This document shows positions 9,325-18,921 of a stretch of 64,000 bases of DNA, one piece after another. The translations under genes and the position numbers were made by a program. Below the pieces are notes generated by a model, which was not told the DNA's origin, made no database searches, and worked only from the letters and a program-made list of their open reading frames with translations. Numbering within the stretch: the stretch's first letter is position 1; each line of letters opens with the position of its first letter. Location of the stretch: positions 1,612,001 through 1,676,000 of the forward strand of contig NZ_CP073063.1 of assembly GCF_022654015.1 (NCBI RefSeq), given 5' to 3'. Origin of the DNA: Brevundimonas diminuta. GTDB taxonomy: Bacteria > Pseudomonadota > Alphaproteobacteria > Caulobacterales > Caulobacteraceae.

Positions 9325-9912
9325 ATGCTGATCGCAAGTCTCTTGGCGGGTGTGGCTTTGGCGGCGTCGGACGGTGATCCGGACGGCGTGGTCACGACGG
9401 CGCCGACAAACGCGCCCACCCTGGCTCAGGCCCTGGCGGCAGCGCCTGAGGCGTCGTTGACTGCGCCGACGGCTCAGGACGCCGCCCCGCACGGCATGAC
9501 CACCGAACAGCAGATCCAGAACTGGATCAGCGCGCGCACGCCGGGCGCAACCTTCGACGAAAGCGCAGAGCCGGGCGCCCCGGCCGAGCGCAAGATGCAT
9601 GGCATGGTCGAGGCCGGGATCGGCACCGGCGGCTATCGCAGCTATGGCGCGGCCGTTTCCTTGCCGGTCGGCGAGAACGGTCGCCTGGACCTCGCCTACC
9701 GCGAAGGCCGCAACGAGCCTTGGGGATACGGCTATGGCGGCTATGGTCTGCGCGGACCAAGCTTCTATTCGCCTTATGGCGGCGGCTGGCGCGGTCGAGG
9801 CTATGGGGCCGACACCACGACCAAGTCGATGTCGATGGGGTTCAGCTGGAGCAAGGACGGCGATGCGGATGACCGCGATCCCTATCGCCGTGGCCTGTAC
9901 GGCTACGACTGA
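9325..9912 (+). CDS. Exported hypothetical protein with Gly/Tyr-rich tail
   Basis: 195 residues with a short hydrophobic N-terminus (MLIASLLAGVALAAS) compatible with a signal peptide, an Ala/Pro-rich linker, then alternating hydrophobic/polar stretches and a Gly/Tyr-rich segment (about 130-160). This suggests a small outer-membrane-associated or beta-rich envelope protein. GGAGGTGG sits 8 nt before the ATG and a terminator follows. No family recognised. Confidence 0.7.
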   Translation: MLIASLLAGVALAASDGDPDGVVTTAPTNAPTLAQALAAAPEASLTAPTAQDAAPHGMTTEQQIQNWISARTPGATFDESAEPGAPAERKMHGMVEAGIGTGGYRSYGAAVSLPVGENGRLDLAYREGRNEPWGYGYGGYGLRGPSFYSPYGGGWRGRGYGADTTTKSMSMGFSWSKDGDADDRDPYRRGLYGYD

Positions 9913-9940
9913 AAGCTTTTTCGTCCGATCTGGAAAATCA

Positions 9941-9969
9941 AAAAGGCCCGGCGAAAGCCGGGCCTTTTC
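9941..9969 (+). terminator. Bidirectional intrinsic terminator
   Basis: AAAGGCCCGGC pairs with GCCGGGCCTTT around a GAAA loop, with A- and T-runs on both sides. It serves the 9325 gene on the plus strand and tRNA-Thr on the minus strand. Confidence 0.9.
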
Positions 9970-9979
9970 AAGTCTCAGA

Positions 9980-10054
<75 letters not shown>

Positions 10055-10164
10055 CCCGACTGAGGAAGCGGCCGTATAGCCAAACCCTTCCGGGGAGGGA
10101 AGCGGCTTTTTGACGATCTGAAAGAAAGTTTGGACATGGCCCGTGATCACGGCATCATCGCGCC

Positions 10165-10362
10165 ATGACTCGCACGCCGAATGACGCCGATACGCCCTCC
10201 GCCGCCGTGCAGGCGACGCCGATCGTCGAATCGGGCCCCGATTTTGAGAAAGCGCGGGCGAAGGCGGAAAAGGCCATGCGGCTGGCCTCGGCGCTCCGGG
10301 CCAATCTGCGGCGGCGCAAGGCGCCGGCGCGGACGCCGGCCGTGCCACGCGACAGCAACTGA
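10165..10362 (+). CDS. Small hypothetical protein
   Basis: 65 residues: a polar N-terminus, then an Ala/Lys/Arg-rich amphipathic helix (FEKARAKAEKAMRLASALRA) and a basic tail. It sits 102 nt upstream of murA in the same direction. No characterised family recognised; composition matches host codon use. Confidence 0.55.
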   Translation: MTRTPNDADTPSAAVQATPIVESGPDFEKARAKAEKAMRLASALRANLRRRKAPARTPAVPRDSN

Positions 10363-10464
10363 AAGTCATCGGCTCGCGATCACGCAGCCCTTTGGCAAGC
10401 GCCCGCCGGCTTGCTAGAGAACCTTCCCCCCGAGGCGTTGGCATCGGGCGCGCTTAAGGACGTC

Positions 10465-11754
10465 ATGGACAGCATCGCCATTCAGGGCGGCGCCCAGCTT
10501 TTCGGGGACATTCCCGTCAGCGGCGCCAAGAATTCCGCCATCAAGCTGATGGCCGCCTCGATCCTGACGGATCAGCCCTTGCTGCTGACCAATATGCCGC
10601 GCCTGGCCGACACCCGGTTCCTGGGTCAGTTGCTGCGCCAGTTCGGCATCGAAGTGACCGAGCGGGACGGGGCGGACGGGCAGGAGAGCCTGTTCCACGC
10701 CAAGGACCTGACCTCGACCTTCGCCCCCTATGATCTGGTGCGTCAGATGCGGGCCTCGTTCAACGTGCTGGGGCCTTTGCTGGCGCGCACCGGCGAGGCC
10801 AAGGTCTCCCTGCCGGGCGGCTGCACCATCGGCGCGCGTCCGGTCGATCTGCACCTGCAGGCGCTGACGGCGCTGGGCGCCGAGATCGAGCTGGACGAAG
10901 GCTATGTCACCGCTCGCGCGCCCAAGGGCTTGAAGGGCGCCGAGATCGAGTTTCCCTTCGTTTCGGTCGGCGCCACCGAACATGCGCTTCTGGCCGCCGT
11001 GCTGGCTGAAGGCACGACCGTCCTTCGCCGTGCGGCGCGCGAACCCGAGATCGGCGATCTGGCCCACTGTCTGACGGCCATGGGCGCCAGGATCGAGGGA
11101 ATCGACACCGACGTCCTGACCATCACCGGCGCCTCGTCGCTGAACGGGACGACCTGGTCGGTGATTCCCGACCGAATCGAGATGGGCTCCTACGCCGTCG
11201 CCGCCGCCATGGCGGGCGGCGAGGTGCGCCTGACCAAGGCGCGGGCCGAATTGATCGGTTCGCTGACCGACAAGATGGTCGAGGCGGGCGTCGAGGTGTC
11301 GCCGACCGCCGACGGCGTGCTTATCAAGCGCGACCCGAAGCAGCGACTGAAGGCCGTGGATGTCGAGACGGCCATCTATCCGGGCTTCGCCACCGATCTT
11401 CAGGCCCAGTTCATGGCGCTGATGACGACGGCGGAGGGCGTCAGCACGGTTCGCGAGACGATCTTCGAAAACCGCTTCATGCATGTGCCGGAGTTGGCGC
11501 GACTGGGTGCCGACATTTCGGTTCATGCCGGAGAGGCGCACGTTACCGGCGTCGAGGTTCTGCACGGCGCCCAGGTGATGGCGACGGATCTCCGAGCCTC
11601 GATGTGCCTGGTCATCGCGGGCCTTGTCGCCGAGGGCGAAACGACGGTCGGACGCGTCTATCATCTGGATCGCGGTTTCGAGCGTTTGGAAGAAAAGCTC
11701 GGCGCGTGCGGAGCCGACATCCGCCGCATAAAGGGAACAGGTGATGAGCACTGA
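10465..11754 (+). CDS. murA: UDP-N-acetylglucosamine 1-carboxyvinyltransferase MurA
   Basis: 429 residues from ATG 10465, which has AAGGA 5 nt upstream; in-frame TTG codons upstream lack support. Catalyses the first committed step of peptidoglycan synthesis, adding enolpyruvate from PEP to UDP-GlcNAc. K22 (GAKNSAIK) and the reactive C120 (PGGCTIG), the fosfomycin-sensitive residue, are present. Overlaps the DUF2948 gene by 11 nt. Confidence 0.96.
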   Translation: MDSIAIQGGAQLFGDIPVSGAKNSAIKLMAASILTDQPLLLTNMPRLADTRFLGQLLRQFGIEVTERDGADGQESLFHAKDLTSTFAPYDLVRQMRASFNVLGPLLARTGEAKVSLPGGCTIGARPVDLHLQALTALGAEIELDEGYVTARAPKGLKGAEIEFPFVSVGATEHALLAAVLAEGTTVLRRAAREPEIGDLAHCLTAMGARIEGIDTDVLTITGASSLNGTTWSVIPDRIEMGSYAVAAAMAGGEVRLTKARAELIGSLTDKMVEAGVEVSPTADGVLIKRDPKQRLKAVDVETAIYPGFATDLQAQFMALMTTAEGVSTVRETIFENRFMHVPELARLGADISVHAGEAHVTGVEVLHGAQVMATDLRASMCLVIAGLVAEGETTVGRVYHLDRGFERLEEKLGACGADIRRIKGTGDEH

Positions 11755-12229
11755 GATCGACGGCATCATCCCCGAAGCCAAGGCGCCGGTCGAACCGCTG
11801 CGTCTGCTGGCCGAGGACGCCGACGATCTTCAGATCATCTCCGCCGCGCTCCAGGACGCCATCCTGCGTCCCGTGGATATCGTCTGGGAAAAGGCGGCCC
11901 GGACCCTGACCATCGCCTTCAGCCGCTTCTGCTGGGAGTGCGGCGGGACGCGGGTGATGTGCGCCATGCAGTTCGGCGACGTTCTGGCGGTCAAGAGCCG
12001 TCGTCTGTCGCGCAGTCCCGACGCCTCGCTCGAACTGCTCGCGCTCGACTTCATTCCGACCGAGGACCTGAGCGGGCGCGTCATCCTGATGTTCGCCGGC
12101 GGCGGTGATCTGCGAATCGACGTGGAATGTCTGGACGCCGTGGTCACGGACATCTCCGACCGCTGGCCCGCACGGATCGCGCCGACCCACCTGGACACGC
12201 CCGAACTGGACGAAGGAAATGCGGCATGA
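11744..12229 (+). CDS. DUF2948 family protein
   Basis: 161 residues typical of alphaproteobacterial DUF2948: [21 protein letters not shown] at the start, RFCWE with Cys/Trp, and a C-terminal LDVVVxDI-like strand. Function unknown. Start ATG 11744 (a GTG lies 3 nt earlier) with AAGGGA upstream. Sandwiched by overlaps, so translationally coupled to murA and to the UPF0262 gene. Confidence 0.85.
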   Translation: MSTEIDGIIPEAKAPVEPLRLLAEDADDLQIISAALQDAILRPVDIVWEKAARTLTIAFSRFCWECGGTRVMCAMQFGDVLAVKSRRLSRSPDASLELLALDFIPTEDLSGRVILMFAGGGDLRIDVECLDAVVTDISDRWPARIAPTHLDTPELDEGNAA

Positions 12230-12693
12230 GCGCCGATCACAAGCTGGCCTCGGTCGAACTGGACGCCGCGACCCTGCCGGCGGCGACGGCCGAGATCGAG
12301 CACGAGCGTCGCGTCGCCATCTTTGATCTGGTCGAGAAGAACAGCTTCGAGCCCGTCGGTGCCGAAGGCGGACCCTACAGGCTGAAGCTTTCGCTTCAGG
12401 ACAATCGTCTGGTGTTCGACATCGACGGCGAAAACTTCACGCGCACCTACGCCATCAGCCTGACGCCGCTGAAGGGTGTGATCAAAGACTATCTTATGAT
12501 TTGCGACAGCTACTACGAGGCGCTGCGCGGATCCTCGGCCAGCCAGATCGAATCGGTCGACATGGGCCGGCGCGGCCTTCACAACGAAGGAGCCGAGCAG
12601 CTGAAGACGCGGCTGGACGGCAAGATCGTGGTCGATCACGAGACGTCGCGGCGCCTGTTCACATTGCTCTGCGCCCTCTACCGTCGCGGCTGA
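12226..12693 (+). CDS. UPF0262 family protein
   Basis: 155 residues; starts at the ATGA overlap with the DUF2948 stop. Family-typical features are ERRVAIFDLVEKNSFEP and IKDYLMICDSYYEAL. The UPF0262 family is alphaproteobacterial, without assigned function, and usually sits in the murA-infA neighbourhood as here. Confidence 0.88.
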   Translation: MSADHKLASVELDAATLPAATAEIEHERRVAIFDLVEKNSFEPVGAEGGPYRLKLSLQDNRLVFDIDGENFTRTYAISLTPLKGVIKDYLMICDSYYEALRGSSASQIESVDMGRRGLHNEGAEQLKTRLDGKIVVDHETSRRLFTLLCALYRRG

Positions 12694-12796
12694 CCTCGAC
12701 TATCTCTGTGATTTCGGGCATTAGGCCCGTCCATTCCGCCCCTCGCGCCCGCCCGGCGTGGGGTCGAACGCATATTCAACGGGCGTGAGAGGCCGC

Positions 12797-13015
12797 ATGG
12801 CTAAGGAAGAACTGCTCGAGTTTCCCGGCACCGTCAGCGAACTGCTGCCGAACGCCACCTTCCGCGTGACGCTCGAGAACGACCACGAGATCATCGCCCA
12901 CACCGCCGGCAAGATGCGCAAGAACCGCATCCGCGTCCTGGCCGGCGACAAGGTGCTGGTCGAAATGACCCCCTACGACCTGACCAAGGGTCGCATCACC
13001 TATCGCTTCAAGTAA
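12797..13015 (+). CDS. infA: Translation initiation factor IF-1
   Basis: 72 residues, a complete S1-like OB fold: [50 protein letters not shown]. Binds the ribosomal A site during initiation. The first in-frame ATG with GAGAGG upstream was chosen. Stop abuts the GTG start of maf. Confidence 0.97.
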   Translation: MAKEELLEFPGTVSELLPNATFRVTLENDHEIIAHTAGKMRKNRIRVLAGDKVLVEMTPYDLTKGRITYRFK

Positions 13016-13597
13016 GTGGCTGCGGGTCGCCCCGAACTGGTGCTGGCTTCGGCCAGCCCGCGCCGCATCGAACTGCTGGCGCAGGTCGGGATCACGCCCG
13101 ACCATATCGATCCCGCCGACATCGACGAGACGCCTCTGAAGGGTGAGACCCCGCCGCGTCTGGCCGAACGGCTCGCCACCTCGAAGGCGCAGGTCGTCGC
13201 AGAGCGCCGCCCCGACGCGGTGGTCATCGCCGCCGATACGGTTGTCGCTGTCGGGCGTCGTTTTCTGGAGAAGGCGGCGGACGAGGCCGAGGCGACGCGT
13301 TTTCTGAAACTGCTGTCCGGCCGCAATCACCGCGTCTTCACCGGCGTCGCCGTGTGGCGCGACGGAAGACTATCGTCGCGCGTCAACGAAACCCGCGTGA
13401 CCTTCAAACCTTTGTCGGACCAAGAGATCGCAACCTACGTCGCCACGGGCGATTGGCGCGGCAAAGCCGGCGGCTATGGCATCCAAGGCCCAGCGGCCGC
13501 CTTCATCCAGCGAATCGTCGGCAGCCATCCGTCCGTGATGGGCCTGCCCGTCTATGAGGCCGTCCAGCTCTTGCACGGCGTCGGCTGGCGTTCATGA
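13016..13597 (+). CDS. maf: Maf-family nucleotide pyrophosphatase
   Basis: 193 residues, GTG start directly after the infA stop. SASPRR near the N-terminus and AADTVV are Maf signatures; the C-terminal GGYGIQGPAAAFIQRIVGS is also typical. Maf enzymes hydrolyse non-canonical nucleoside triphosphates (dTTP/UTP or m7GTP classes; class not resolved). Overlaps the next gene by 4 nt. Confidence 0.92.
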   Translation: MAAGRPELVLASASPRRIELLAQVGITPDHIDPADIDETPLKGETPPRLAERLATSKAQVVAERRPDAVVIAADTVVAVGRRFLEKAADEAEATRFLKLLSGRNHRVFTGVAVWRDGRLSSRVNETRVTFKPLSDQEIATYVATGDWRGKAGGYGIQGPAAAFIQRIVGSHPSVMGLPVYEAVQLLHGVGWRS

Positions 13598-14628
13598 GCG
13601 GCGCAGTCGAGGTCTTCCTCGACGAGACGCCTGGCGAGACGCGTGGCGCGGTCATGCGCGACGGCCGCTATACTCATCTTCTAATCCACCGCCAGGATGA
13701 TGCGGCGCAGACCCGGATCGGCGCCCTCTCGGTGGGGCGTATCATCGAGGTGAACCCCGGCTTGCGCGGCGCCTTCGTCGATATCGCCGCACCGACCGCC
13801 GCCTTTCTGCCCTTCCCGAGAAACGACCGGATTACCCAAGGCCAACGGCTGGAAGTCGTCGTCACCGCCGAACCTCGTGCCGGGAAAGGGGCGGTGGTTC
13901 GCCGTCTGGGGGCGGGGGAGGGGACGCCTCGCCTGATCCAACCCGCACCCAGCATCGCCGAACAGTTGCGCGACCTCGCGCCCGGCGCGGAATCAGTCAC
14001 CGGCATCGCCGCCATCGACGCCGTGGTCGAGGCGGAGGAGGAGGCTCTGGTTCAATCGATCGGTTTCGCCTCGCACGGGATCGATCTCGCCATAGAGCGC
14101 ACCCGCGCCCTGGTGGCTGTGGACATCGACTTCGCCTCCACGCCCGGTCGTGATCCGAACCAGGCAAGGGCGGCTGCGAATCGCGAGGGGTTGAAGCAGG
14201 CGGCGCGGCTGATCGGCCTGCGGAACTGGGGTGGTCTAGTCGTCATCGACATGGTCGGGGACGGTCAGGACGCCGAGGCGCAGTCCAAGGTCGCGCGGGC
14301 CGCGTTCACCCAAGAACCTCAGGCCGTCTTCGGACCCGTCAGTCGATTCGGCCTGTTGCAGATGTCGCTTCCCTGGCGTCGCACGCCGATCGAGGAGATT
14401 CTGCTCGACGCCGGAGGGCGCCCCTCGGTTCAGACGCGGGCCATATCTGTCGTGCGCGCTTTGCGACGGCAGCTGCTGGCGGATACCTTGTCGCCACGCA
14501 TCATCGCGCGCTGCGCACCGGACGAAGCCCTGATCGCTTATCCGCTGGCGGCTCGTCTGGGACCGCGAGCATTGATCCAGGCCGATGCCGCGATCCCGCC
14601 AGGGCGCGGACGAATAGAAGAGGGTTGA
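13594..14628 (+). CDS. Short ribonuclease E/G family protein
   Basis: 344 residues, shorter than RNase G. It retains an S1-like N-terminus (VGRIIEVNPGLRGAFVDIA) and catalytic-core segments (ALVAVDIDFAS, GGLVVIDMVGDGQ) but lacks the long C-terminal scaffold and an obvious Zn-link CPxC. Start is at the ATGA overlap with maf. Likely RNA-binding or endonucleolytic; activity unproven. Confidence 0.85.
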   Translation: MSGAVEVFLDETPGETRGAVMRDGRYTHLLIHRQDDAAQTRIGALSVGRIIEVNPGLRGAFVDIAAPTAAFLPFPRNDRITQGQRLEVVVTAEPRAGKGAVVRRLGAGEGTPRLIQPAPSIAEQLRDLAPGAESVTGIAAIDAVVEAEEEALVQSIGFASHGIDLAIERTRALVAVDIDFASTPGRDPNQARAAANREGLKQAARLIGLRNWGGLVVIDMVGDGQDAEAQSKVARAAFTQEPQAVFGPVSRFGLLQMSLPWRRTPIEEILLDAGGRPSVQTRAISVVRALRRQLLADTLSPRIIARCAPDEALIAYPLAARLGPRALIQADAAIPPGRGRIEEG

Positions 14629-14631
14629 GCC

Positions 14632-14832
14632 GTGGCTACCTGTCCCATCTGCCGCAAGGCCGACGCCGATCCCAAGTACAAGCCCTTCTGCTCACGCCGC
14701 TGTTCCGACGTCGATCTTCAGCGCTGGTTCACCGGCGCCTATGCCATTCCGGTCGCCCTGGACGAGGGTGCGCAAGATGATGACGAAAAGGACGGATTGG
14801 GCGCTGGACAGGCGGAAAAGCCTCCCCTATAG
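14632..14832 (+). CDS. yacG: DNA gyrase inhibitor YacG (zinc finger)
   Basis: 66 residues with a GTG start 3 nt after the RNase gene. CPIC and FCSRRC give the C-x2-C-x15-C-x3-C zinc site, followed by DVDLQRWFTGAYAIP. YacG binds GyrB in E. coli. The C-terminus is acidic. Confidence 0.93.
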   Translation: MATCPICRKADADPKYKPFCSRRCSDVDLQRWFTGAYAIPVALDEGAQDDDEKDGLGAGQAEKPPL

Positions 14833-14859
14833 ACCCGCCTCTCGCGACGCCGCGTCGGC

Positions 14860-14935
14860 GCCTGGATAGCTCAGCTGGTAGAGCAGCGGATTGAAAATCC
14901 GCGTGTCGGTGGTTCGAACCCGCCTCCAGGCACCA
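14860..14935 (+). tRNA. tRNA-Phe(GAA)
   Basis: Acceptor GCCTGGA/TCCAGGC, anticodon stem GCGGA/TCCGC with loop TTGAAAA (GAA), T arm GGTGG-TTCGAAC-CCGCC, CCA encoded. Confidence 0.97.
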
Positions 14936-15468
14936 TCTTTTCCCACACCGTGAAAATCGATTGTTTTGAGCGCATGCTCCTGCGCTGCGGCCTTTGCGCC
15001 GCCCTTGGGTTTAAGCCGGCTTGCAGCGATCAGCCCTACAATTTGCCATATAGGGAAATGATCGCGCTCAGGATGGCCGTTTTGAACAAACTTGCTTCAT
15101 CTGACGTCTGATCATCATCAAAATGTCGCGTCGCTGCACTCTAATGCGCCGGTTGGTGGAACTTTTCTCCATGTCTCTCGACGGGTTAAAAGCCCCTCTT
15201 GTCCCTTGACGCTCCGGTAAGGGTTCGTCAAAGGGTTGAGGCGCCTTCGCAAGAAGACGTTAATGCGGATCGCCGGAGACGTGTCTCCGAAGGTTCGACC
15301 AGCGGAGACGAGGCGGGCGACCGGTTCGATCTCCACCGAAGATTTCAGCGGGCTCTGATCCTCGAAAGGACGGGCACGTTGAAGGAAACATTTCAGGTTG
15401 GGGGGCGGTCGCTGACTATGGCCGCACCTTTGGTTCCACGAGTCAGACCAAGCAGGAACTGGCGAATT
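14936..15468 (+). promoter_or_regulatory. Intergenic region upstream of exbB
   Basis: 533 nt without a supported gene; open frames here lack starts with ribosome sites. It is less GC-rich near 15040-15120. It contains one clear inverted repeat, CCCTTGACG (15203) with CGTCAAAGGG (15226), and probably the exbB promoter. No Fur box was confidently recognised. Confidence 0.5.
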
Positions 15469-16350
15469 ATGCTGAACAGCAAAAAGACGAATATCCTTCT
15501 CGCCATGGCCGGCGCCGCCGCGCTGATGGCGAGCTCGCCGGTCCTGGCCCAGGCCCCGGCCGAGCCCACCCCGGCCGCCTCGACTGCGGCTCCCGCAGCC
15601 GCCGCTCCGGCTGCCGGCGAAGCTGATCCCGCAACGGTGAACGACGCCGTCGGCGGCGGTCACGGCGACATCACCCCGATCTCCATGTTCATGGAAGCCA
15701 CGGTCGTCGTTAAGGTCGTCATGGCCGGCCTGCTGCTGGCCTCGATCCTGTCGTGGACCCTGCTGCTCATCAAGCTGTTCGAGTTCGGCGCTCTGAACCG
15801 CAAGACCGACAACTTCCTCGAAAACTTCCGTGGCGCCCGCACCATCGCTGATATGCGCGCTGTCTCGACCCAGGAAGAGTTCGACGGCAACCCGCTGGCC
15901 GACATGGCCGCGGCCGCCACCGAGGAAATCGAACTGTCGCGTCAATCGGGTCTGTCGGTCACCGGCGATCACCTGGACTCGGCCCTGGGTCGCGCGCAAT
16001 CGGCCGTCGCCGCCGTGCAATCCGGTCTGGCTCTGCGCCTTTCGGGCGGTCAGCAGTTCCTGGCGTCGGTCGGCTCGATCGGTCCGTTCGTCGGTCTGTT
16101 CGGCACCGTGTACGGCATCATGAACTCCTTCATCGGCATTGCGCAGTCCAACACGACCAACCTGGCCGTCGTGGCTCCGGGTATCGCTGAAGCTCTGCTG
16201 GCCACCGGTATCGGTCTGTTCGCCGCTATCCCGGCCGTTGTGTTCTACAACTACTTCAACACCCGCATCGCTGCTTACGGCACGCGCGCCGACGGCTTCG
16301 CCGCTGAGCTGCTGAACGGCATCTCGCGTCAGCTCGACAAGGGGGCGTAA
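15469..16350 (+). CDS. exbB: ExbB/TolQ-family proton channel subunit
   Basis: 293 residues from ATG 15469, which restores a signal-like N-terminus (hydrophobic, AQA end near residue 27) followed by an Ala/Pro-rich periplasmic stretch. Three membrane segments follow (about 80-103, 195-220, 235-258), with the family's VGLFGTVYGIM and ATGIGLFAAIPAVVFYNYF. Couples proton flow to TonB. First of three genes with ExbD and TonB; gap to exbD is 5 nt. Confidence 0.93.
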   Translation: MLNSKKTNILLAMAGAAALMASSPVLAQAPAEPTPAASTAAPAAAAPAAGEADPATVNDAVGGGHGDITPISMFMEATVVVKVVMAGLLLASILSWTLLLIKLFEFGALNRKTDNFLENFRGARTIADMRAVSTQEEFDGNPLADMAAAATEEIELSRQSGLSVTGDHLDSALGRAQSAVAAVQSGLALRLSGGQQFLASVGSIGPFVGLFGTVYGIMNSFIGIAQSNTTNLAVVAPGIAEALLATGIGLFAAIPAVVFYNYFNTRIAAYGTRADGFAAELLNGISRQLDKGA

Positions 16351-16355
16351 GACGG

Positions 16356-16790
16356 ATGGCCGCCAAGATTAAATCGGGCGGCGCTGGCAACCTGCCTCAG
16401 GCCAACAGTGATATCAACGTTACGCCTTTCGTTGATATCATGCTGGTTCTGCTCATCATCTTCATGGTGGCGGCTCCGCTAGCCTCCGTGTCGGTGCCTG
16501 TTGAGTTGCCAATCGCCGTCGCCAAGGCGGCCCCGAACCCGCCCAAGCCGGTCTATATTTCGATCCAGAATGACGGCGACGTCTATGTGGGCGATTTCCG
16601 GACCGACGTCGGAGCCCTGGGTGAAGATCTGAAAAAACAGATCGGATCCCGGAACCCGGCCGATGAGCGGATCTTCATTCGGGGCGACCAGAACACCCGT
16701 TACGGCGACTTTATGCAGCTCATGAATGCGCTGCAGGATAACGGCTTCTATAGCGTTGCGCTGGTCGGCGAAGACCAGGCGACGAGTTAG
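16356..16790 (+). CDS. exbD: ExbD-family biopolymer transport protein
   Basis: 144 residues: a short cytoplasmic N-terminus, INVTPFVDIMLVLLIIFMV carrying the essential Asp (D27) in one transmembrane helix, then a periplasmic domain. Partner of the preceding ExbB; energises TonB. Confidence 0.95.
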   Translation: MAAKIKSGGAGNLPQANSDINVTPFVDIMLVLLIIFMVAAPLASVSVPVELPIAVAKAAPNPPKPVYISIQNDGDVYVGDFRTDVGALGEDLKKQIGSRNPADERIFIRGDQNTRYGDFMQLMNALQDNGFYSVALVGEDQATS

Positions 16791-16804
16791 GATGCGGAGA
16801 TAGT

Positions 16805-17524
16805 ATGACAGACGTCGAATATCATCGCAGTCGCTACGACGTACCCAAGAAGAAGGGCTTCATGGGGGTTTCCTACCCCGTGCTGATCGTCTGCCTGATG
16901 GTGGTCAGCATCTTGTTTGCGTTGCTGATTTTCTTTGTTCAGCAGTCCAAGTTCAAGCTGAAGGAGTTCAACTACGTCGACGAGTCCGTCGAGGTCGAGT
17001 TGGTCGAGCCGGTTCCGCCGCCTCCGCCGCCTCCGCCCCCGCCGCCTCCGCCGACGGATACGCCTCCGCCACCAAAGCTTCAGGTGCGCGTGCCGGCTCC
17101 GGTCCCGAACATCGTCCCCCCTCCGCCGGTCAACATCACGCCGACGAAGAAGGAAGATCGGGTTGAATACACGGGTCCGCCCGTCAATATTCCTGGACCT
17201 CCGCCGCCGCCCGCTCCTCCGGCTCCGCCGCGTCCGTCGACGATCACGAACGTTCAGTGGTCGCGCCAACCGCGTCCGACGGCTGATGACTTCCCGGCGC
17301 GTGCGCTGGAGCGTGAAATCAGCGGTTCGGCTACGGTGGAGTGCACCGCGCGCTCCAACGGTGCTCCGGCGAACTGCCGCGTGATCTCGGAAGAGCCTGC
17401 AGGCATGGGCTTCGGCCGCGCCGCCATTCGGGTGGTTCAACGTGGACAGCTGTCCCCGCGGACCGTCGACGGCGCCGCTCAAGACGCGACTTTCCGCGTC
17501 CGGGTGCCCTTCACCCTCGGGTGA
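16805..17524 (+). CDS. tonB: Energy transducer TonB
   Basis: 239 residues: an N-terminal membrane anchor (about 24-45), a long proline-rich periplasmic spacer (runs of Pro at about 71-93 and 135-150), and a C-terminal TonB domain (about 158-239) with SGSATVECTARSNG. Transmits proton-motive force to outer-membrane TonB-dependent receptors. Followed by a terminator, so the operon is exbB-exbD-tonB. Confidence 0.93.
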   Translation: MTDVEYHRSRYDVPKKKGFMGVSYPVLIVCLMVVSILFALLIFFVQQSKFKLKEFNYVDESVEVELVEPVPPPPPPPPPPPPPTDTPPPPKLQVRVPAPVPNIVPPPPVNITPTKKEDRVEYTGPPVNIPGPPPPPAPPAPPRPSTITNVQWSRQPRPTADDFPARALEREISGSATVECTARSNGAPANCRVISEEPAGMGFGRAAIRVVQRGQLSPRTVDGAAQDATFRVRVPFTLG

Positions 17525-17543
17525 TGGCCACGGCAACAGACAA

Positions 17544-17576
17544 GACGCCTCGGAGAGCAATCTCCGGGGTGTTTTT
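17544..17576 (+). terminator. Rho-independent terminator of exbB-exbD-tonB
   Basis: ACGCCTCGGAGA pairs with TCTCCGGGGTGT (one G-U) over a GCAA loop, followed by a run of five T. Confidence 0.88.
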
Positions 17577-17674
17577 GTTTGGGCTGTCACCTGCGAAATC
17601 TCCTGACGAAATATGAGGAAGGCGCTTGATCGCCTGCCGCAGGCCCGGTAGAGAACGCGCCTCGCGATGAGCGG

Positions 17675-17751
17675 GCCGCCTTAGCTCAGTTGGTTAGAGC
17701 GCCGGTTTGTGGAACCGGAGGTCCTCAGTTCAAGCCTGAGAGGCGGTACCA
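17675..17751 (+). tRNA. tRNA-His(GTG)
   Basis: Anticodon stem CCGGT/ACCGG with loop TTGTGGA (GTG), T stem CTCAG/CTGAG, CCA encoded. Position 73 is A and the first acceptor pair is G1-U72. This is the alphaproteobacterial form, which does not use the canonical G-1:C73 pair. Confidence 0.95.
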
Positions 17752-17861
17752 TCGCAAAGCGCGGCCGGGCTTGCAGCCCGCCGTCGCCGCGACCATCTCC
17801 TGATCGTCGGCCGTCCTATCCGTTTTTAGGCCGATCCCCACATCGACAGGAGAAGGCCCCC

Positions 17862-18848
17862 ATGAATACGCGCAAGTTGGGTGCGAACGGCCCCGAGGTT
17901 TCGGCCATTGGCCTGGGCTGCATGGGCATGAGCGCCTTCTACGGCGGCGCCGACGAGGCCCAGTCCATTTCCGTCATTCATCGCGCGCTCGATTTGGGCA
18001 TCACCCTGTTCGACACCGCCGAGATGTACGGTCCTCACACCAACGAGGTACTGGTCGGCAAGGCGCTGAAGGACCGGCGCGACCAGGCCTTCATCGCCAC
18101 CAAATTCGGCATCAACTACAATGCCGACCGCACCAGGCTTATGACCGACGGCAGCCCGGCCAATGTGCGTCGCGCTATCGAGGGCAGCCTGCAACGCCTC
18201 GGCGTCGACCACGTCGATCTCTACTATCTGCACCGCGTCGATCCGGACACGCCGATCGAGGACACGGTCGGGGCGATGGCGGAACTGGTCAAGGAGGGCA
18301 AGGTCCGCTTCCTGGGTCTGTCCGAGGCCGCGCCCGACACCCTGCGCAAGGCGCATGCGACCCATCCGATCACGGCGCTGCAAACGGAATATTCGCTGTG
18401 GAGCCGCGAGCCCGAAGACGAACTGTTCGCAGTCGTGCGCGAACTGGGCATCGGCTTCGTGGCCTACAGCCCGCTGGGCCGCGGCTTCCTGTCGGGCGAC
18501 ATCACCTCGATCGATGACCTGGACGCGGACGACTTCCGCCGCACCAATCCGCGCTTCATGGGCGAGAACTTCCAGAAGAACCTGGATCTGGTTGAGGCCG
18601 TGAAGGCCATTGCGTCGGATAAGGGCATAACCGCCGCTCAACTGGCGCTGGCCTGGGTGCTGGCGCAAGGCGAGGATCTGATGCCGATCCCCGGCACACG
18701 TCGGATCGCGACTCTTGAGCAGAATGTGGCGGCCGTGGACGTCGTTCTGACGCCTGACGACCTCGCCCAGATCGAGGCCGTCTTCCCCAAGGGCGCAGCG
18801 ACAGGGCATCGCTACGCCGAGGCGGCGCGGGCGGCGCTGAACCGTTAA
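17862..18848 (+). CDS. Aldo/keto reductase
   Basis: 328 residues from ATG 17862 (AGGAGAA upstream). A TIM-barrel NADPH-dependent reductase: [25 protein letters not shown] with catalytic-type Asp and Tyr, YYLHRVDP with the His, and the cofactor-binding end IPGTRR. Resembles the AKR13 group that reduces aldehydes. Its physiological substrate cannot be told from sequence. The upstream frame overlaps tRNA-His and is rejected as start. Confidence 0.9.
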   Translation: MNTRKLGANGPEVSAIGLGCMGMSAFYGGADEAQSISVIHRALDLGITLFDTAEMYGPHTNEVLVGKALKDRRDQAFIATKFGINYNADRTRLMTDGSPANVRRAIEGSLQRLGVDHVDLYYLHRVDPDTPIEDTVGAMAELVKEGKVRFLGLSEAAPDTLRKAHATHPITALQTEYSLWSREPEDELFAVVRELGIGFVAYSPLGRGFLSGDITSIDDLDADDFRRTNPRFMGENFQKNLDLVEAVKAIASDKGITAAQLALAWVLAQGEDLMPIPGTRRIATLEQNVAAVDVVLTPDDLAQIEAVFPKGAATGHRYAEAARAALNR

Positions 18849-18865
18849 TCTAAGGCAGACATGAA

Positions 18866-18899
18866 AAAGGCCCGGTCGGATCGCTCCGACCGGGCCTTT
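18866..18899 (+). terminator. Bidirectional intrinsic terminator
   Basis: A perfect 15-bp stem, AAAGGCCCGGTCGGA with its complement over a TCGC loop, flanked by A's and T's. It separates the convergent aldo/keto reductase and DUF2147 genes. Confidence 0.92.
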
Positions 18900-18921
18900 C
18901 GTATGTGGGGCGTCCCTGATC

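Noticed and set aside
7261..9600. A 779-codon open frame on the minus strand
   Set aside because: It is antisense to the S41 peptidase and msrB, both clearly coding; high GC creates long antisense frames, and the translation shows no domain.
10414..11781. 455-codon minus-strand frame
   Set aside because: Antisense to murA, whose catalytic residues are intact; Arg/Gln/His-rich shadow composition.
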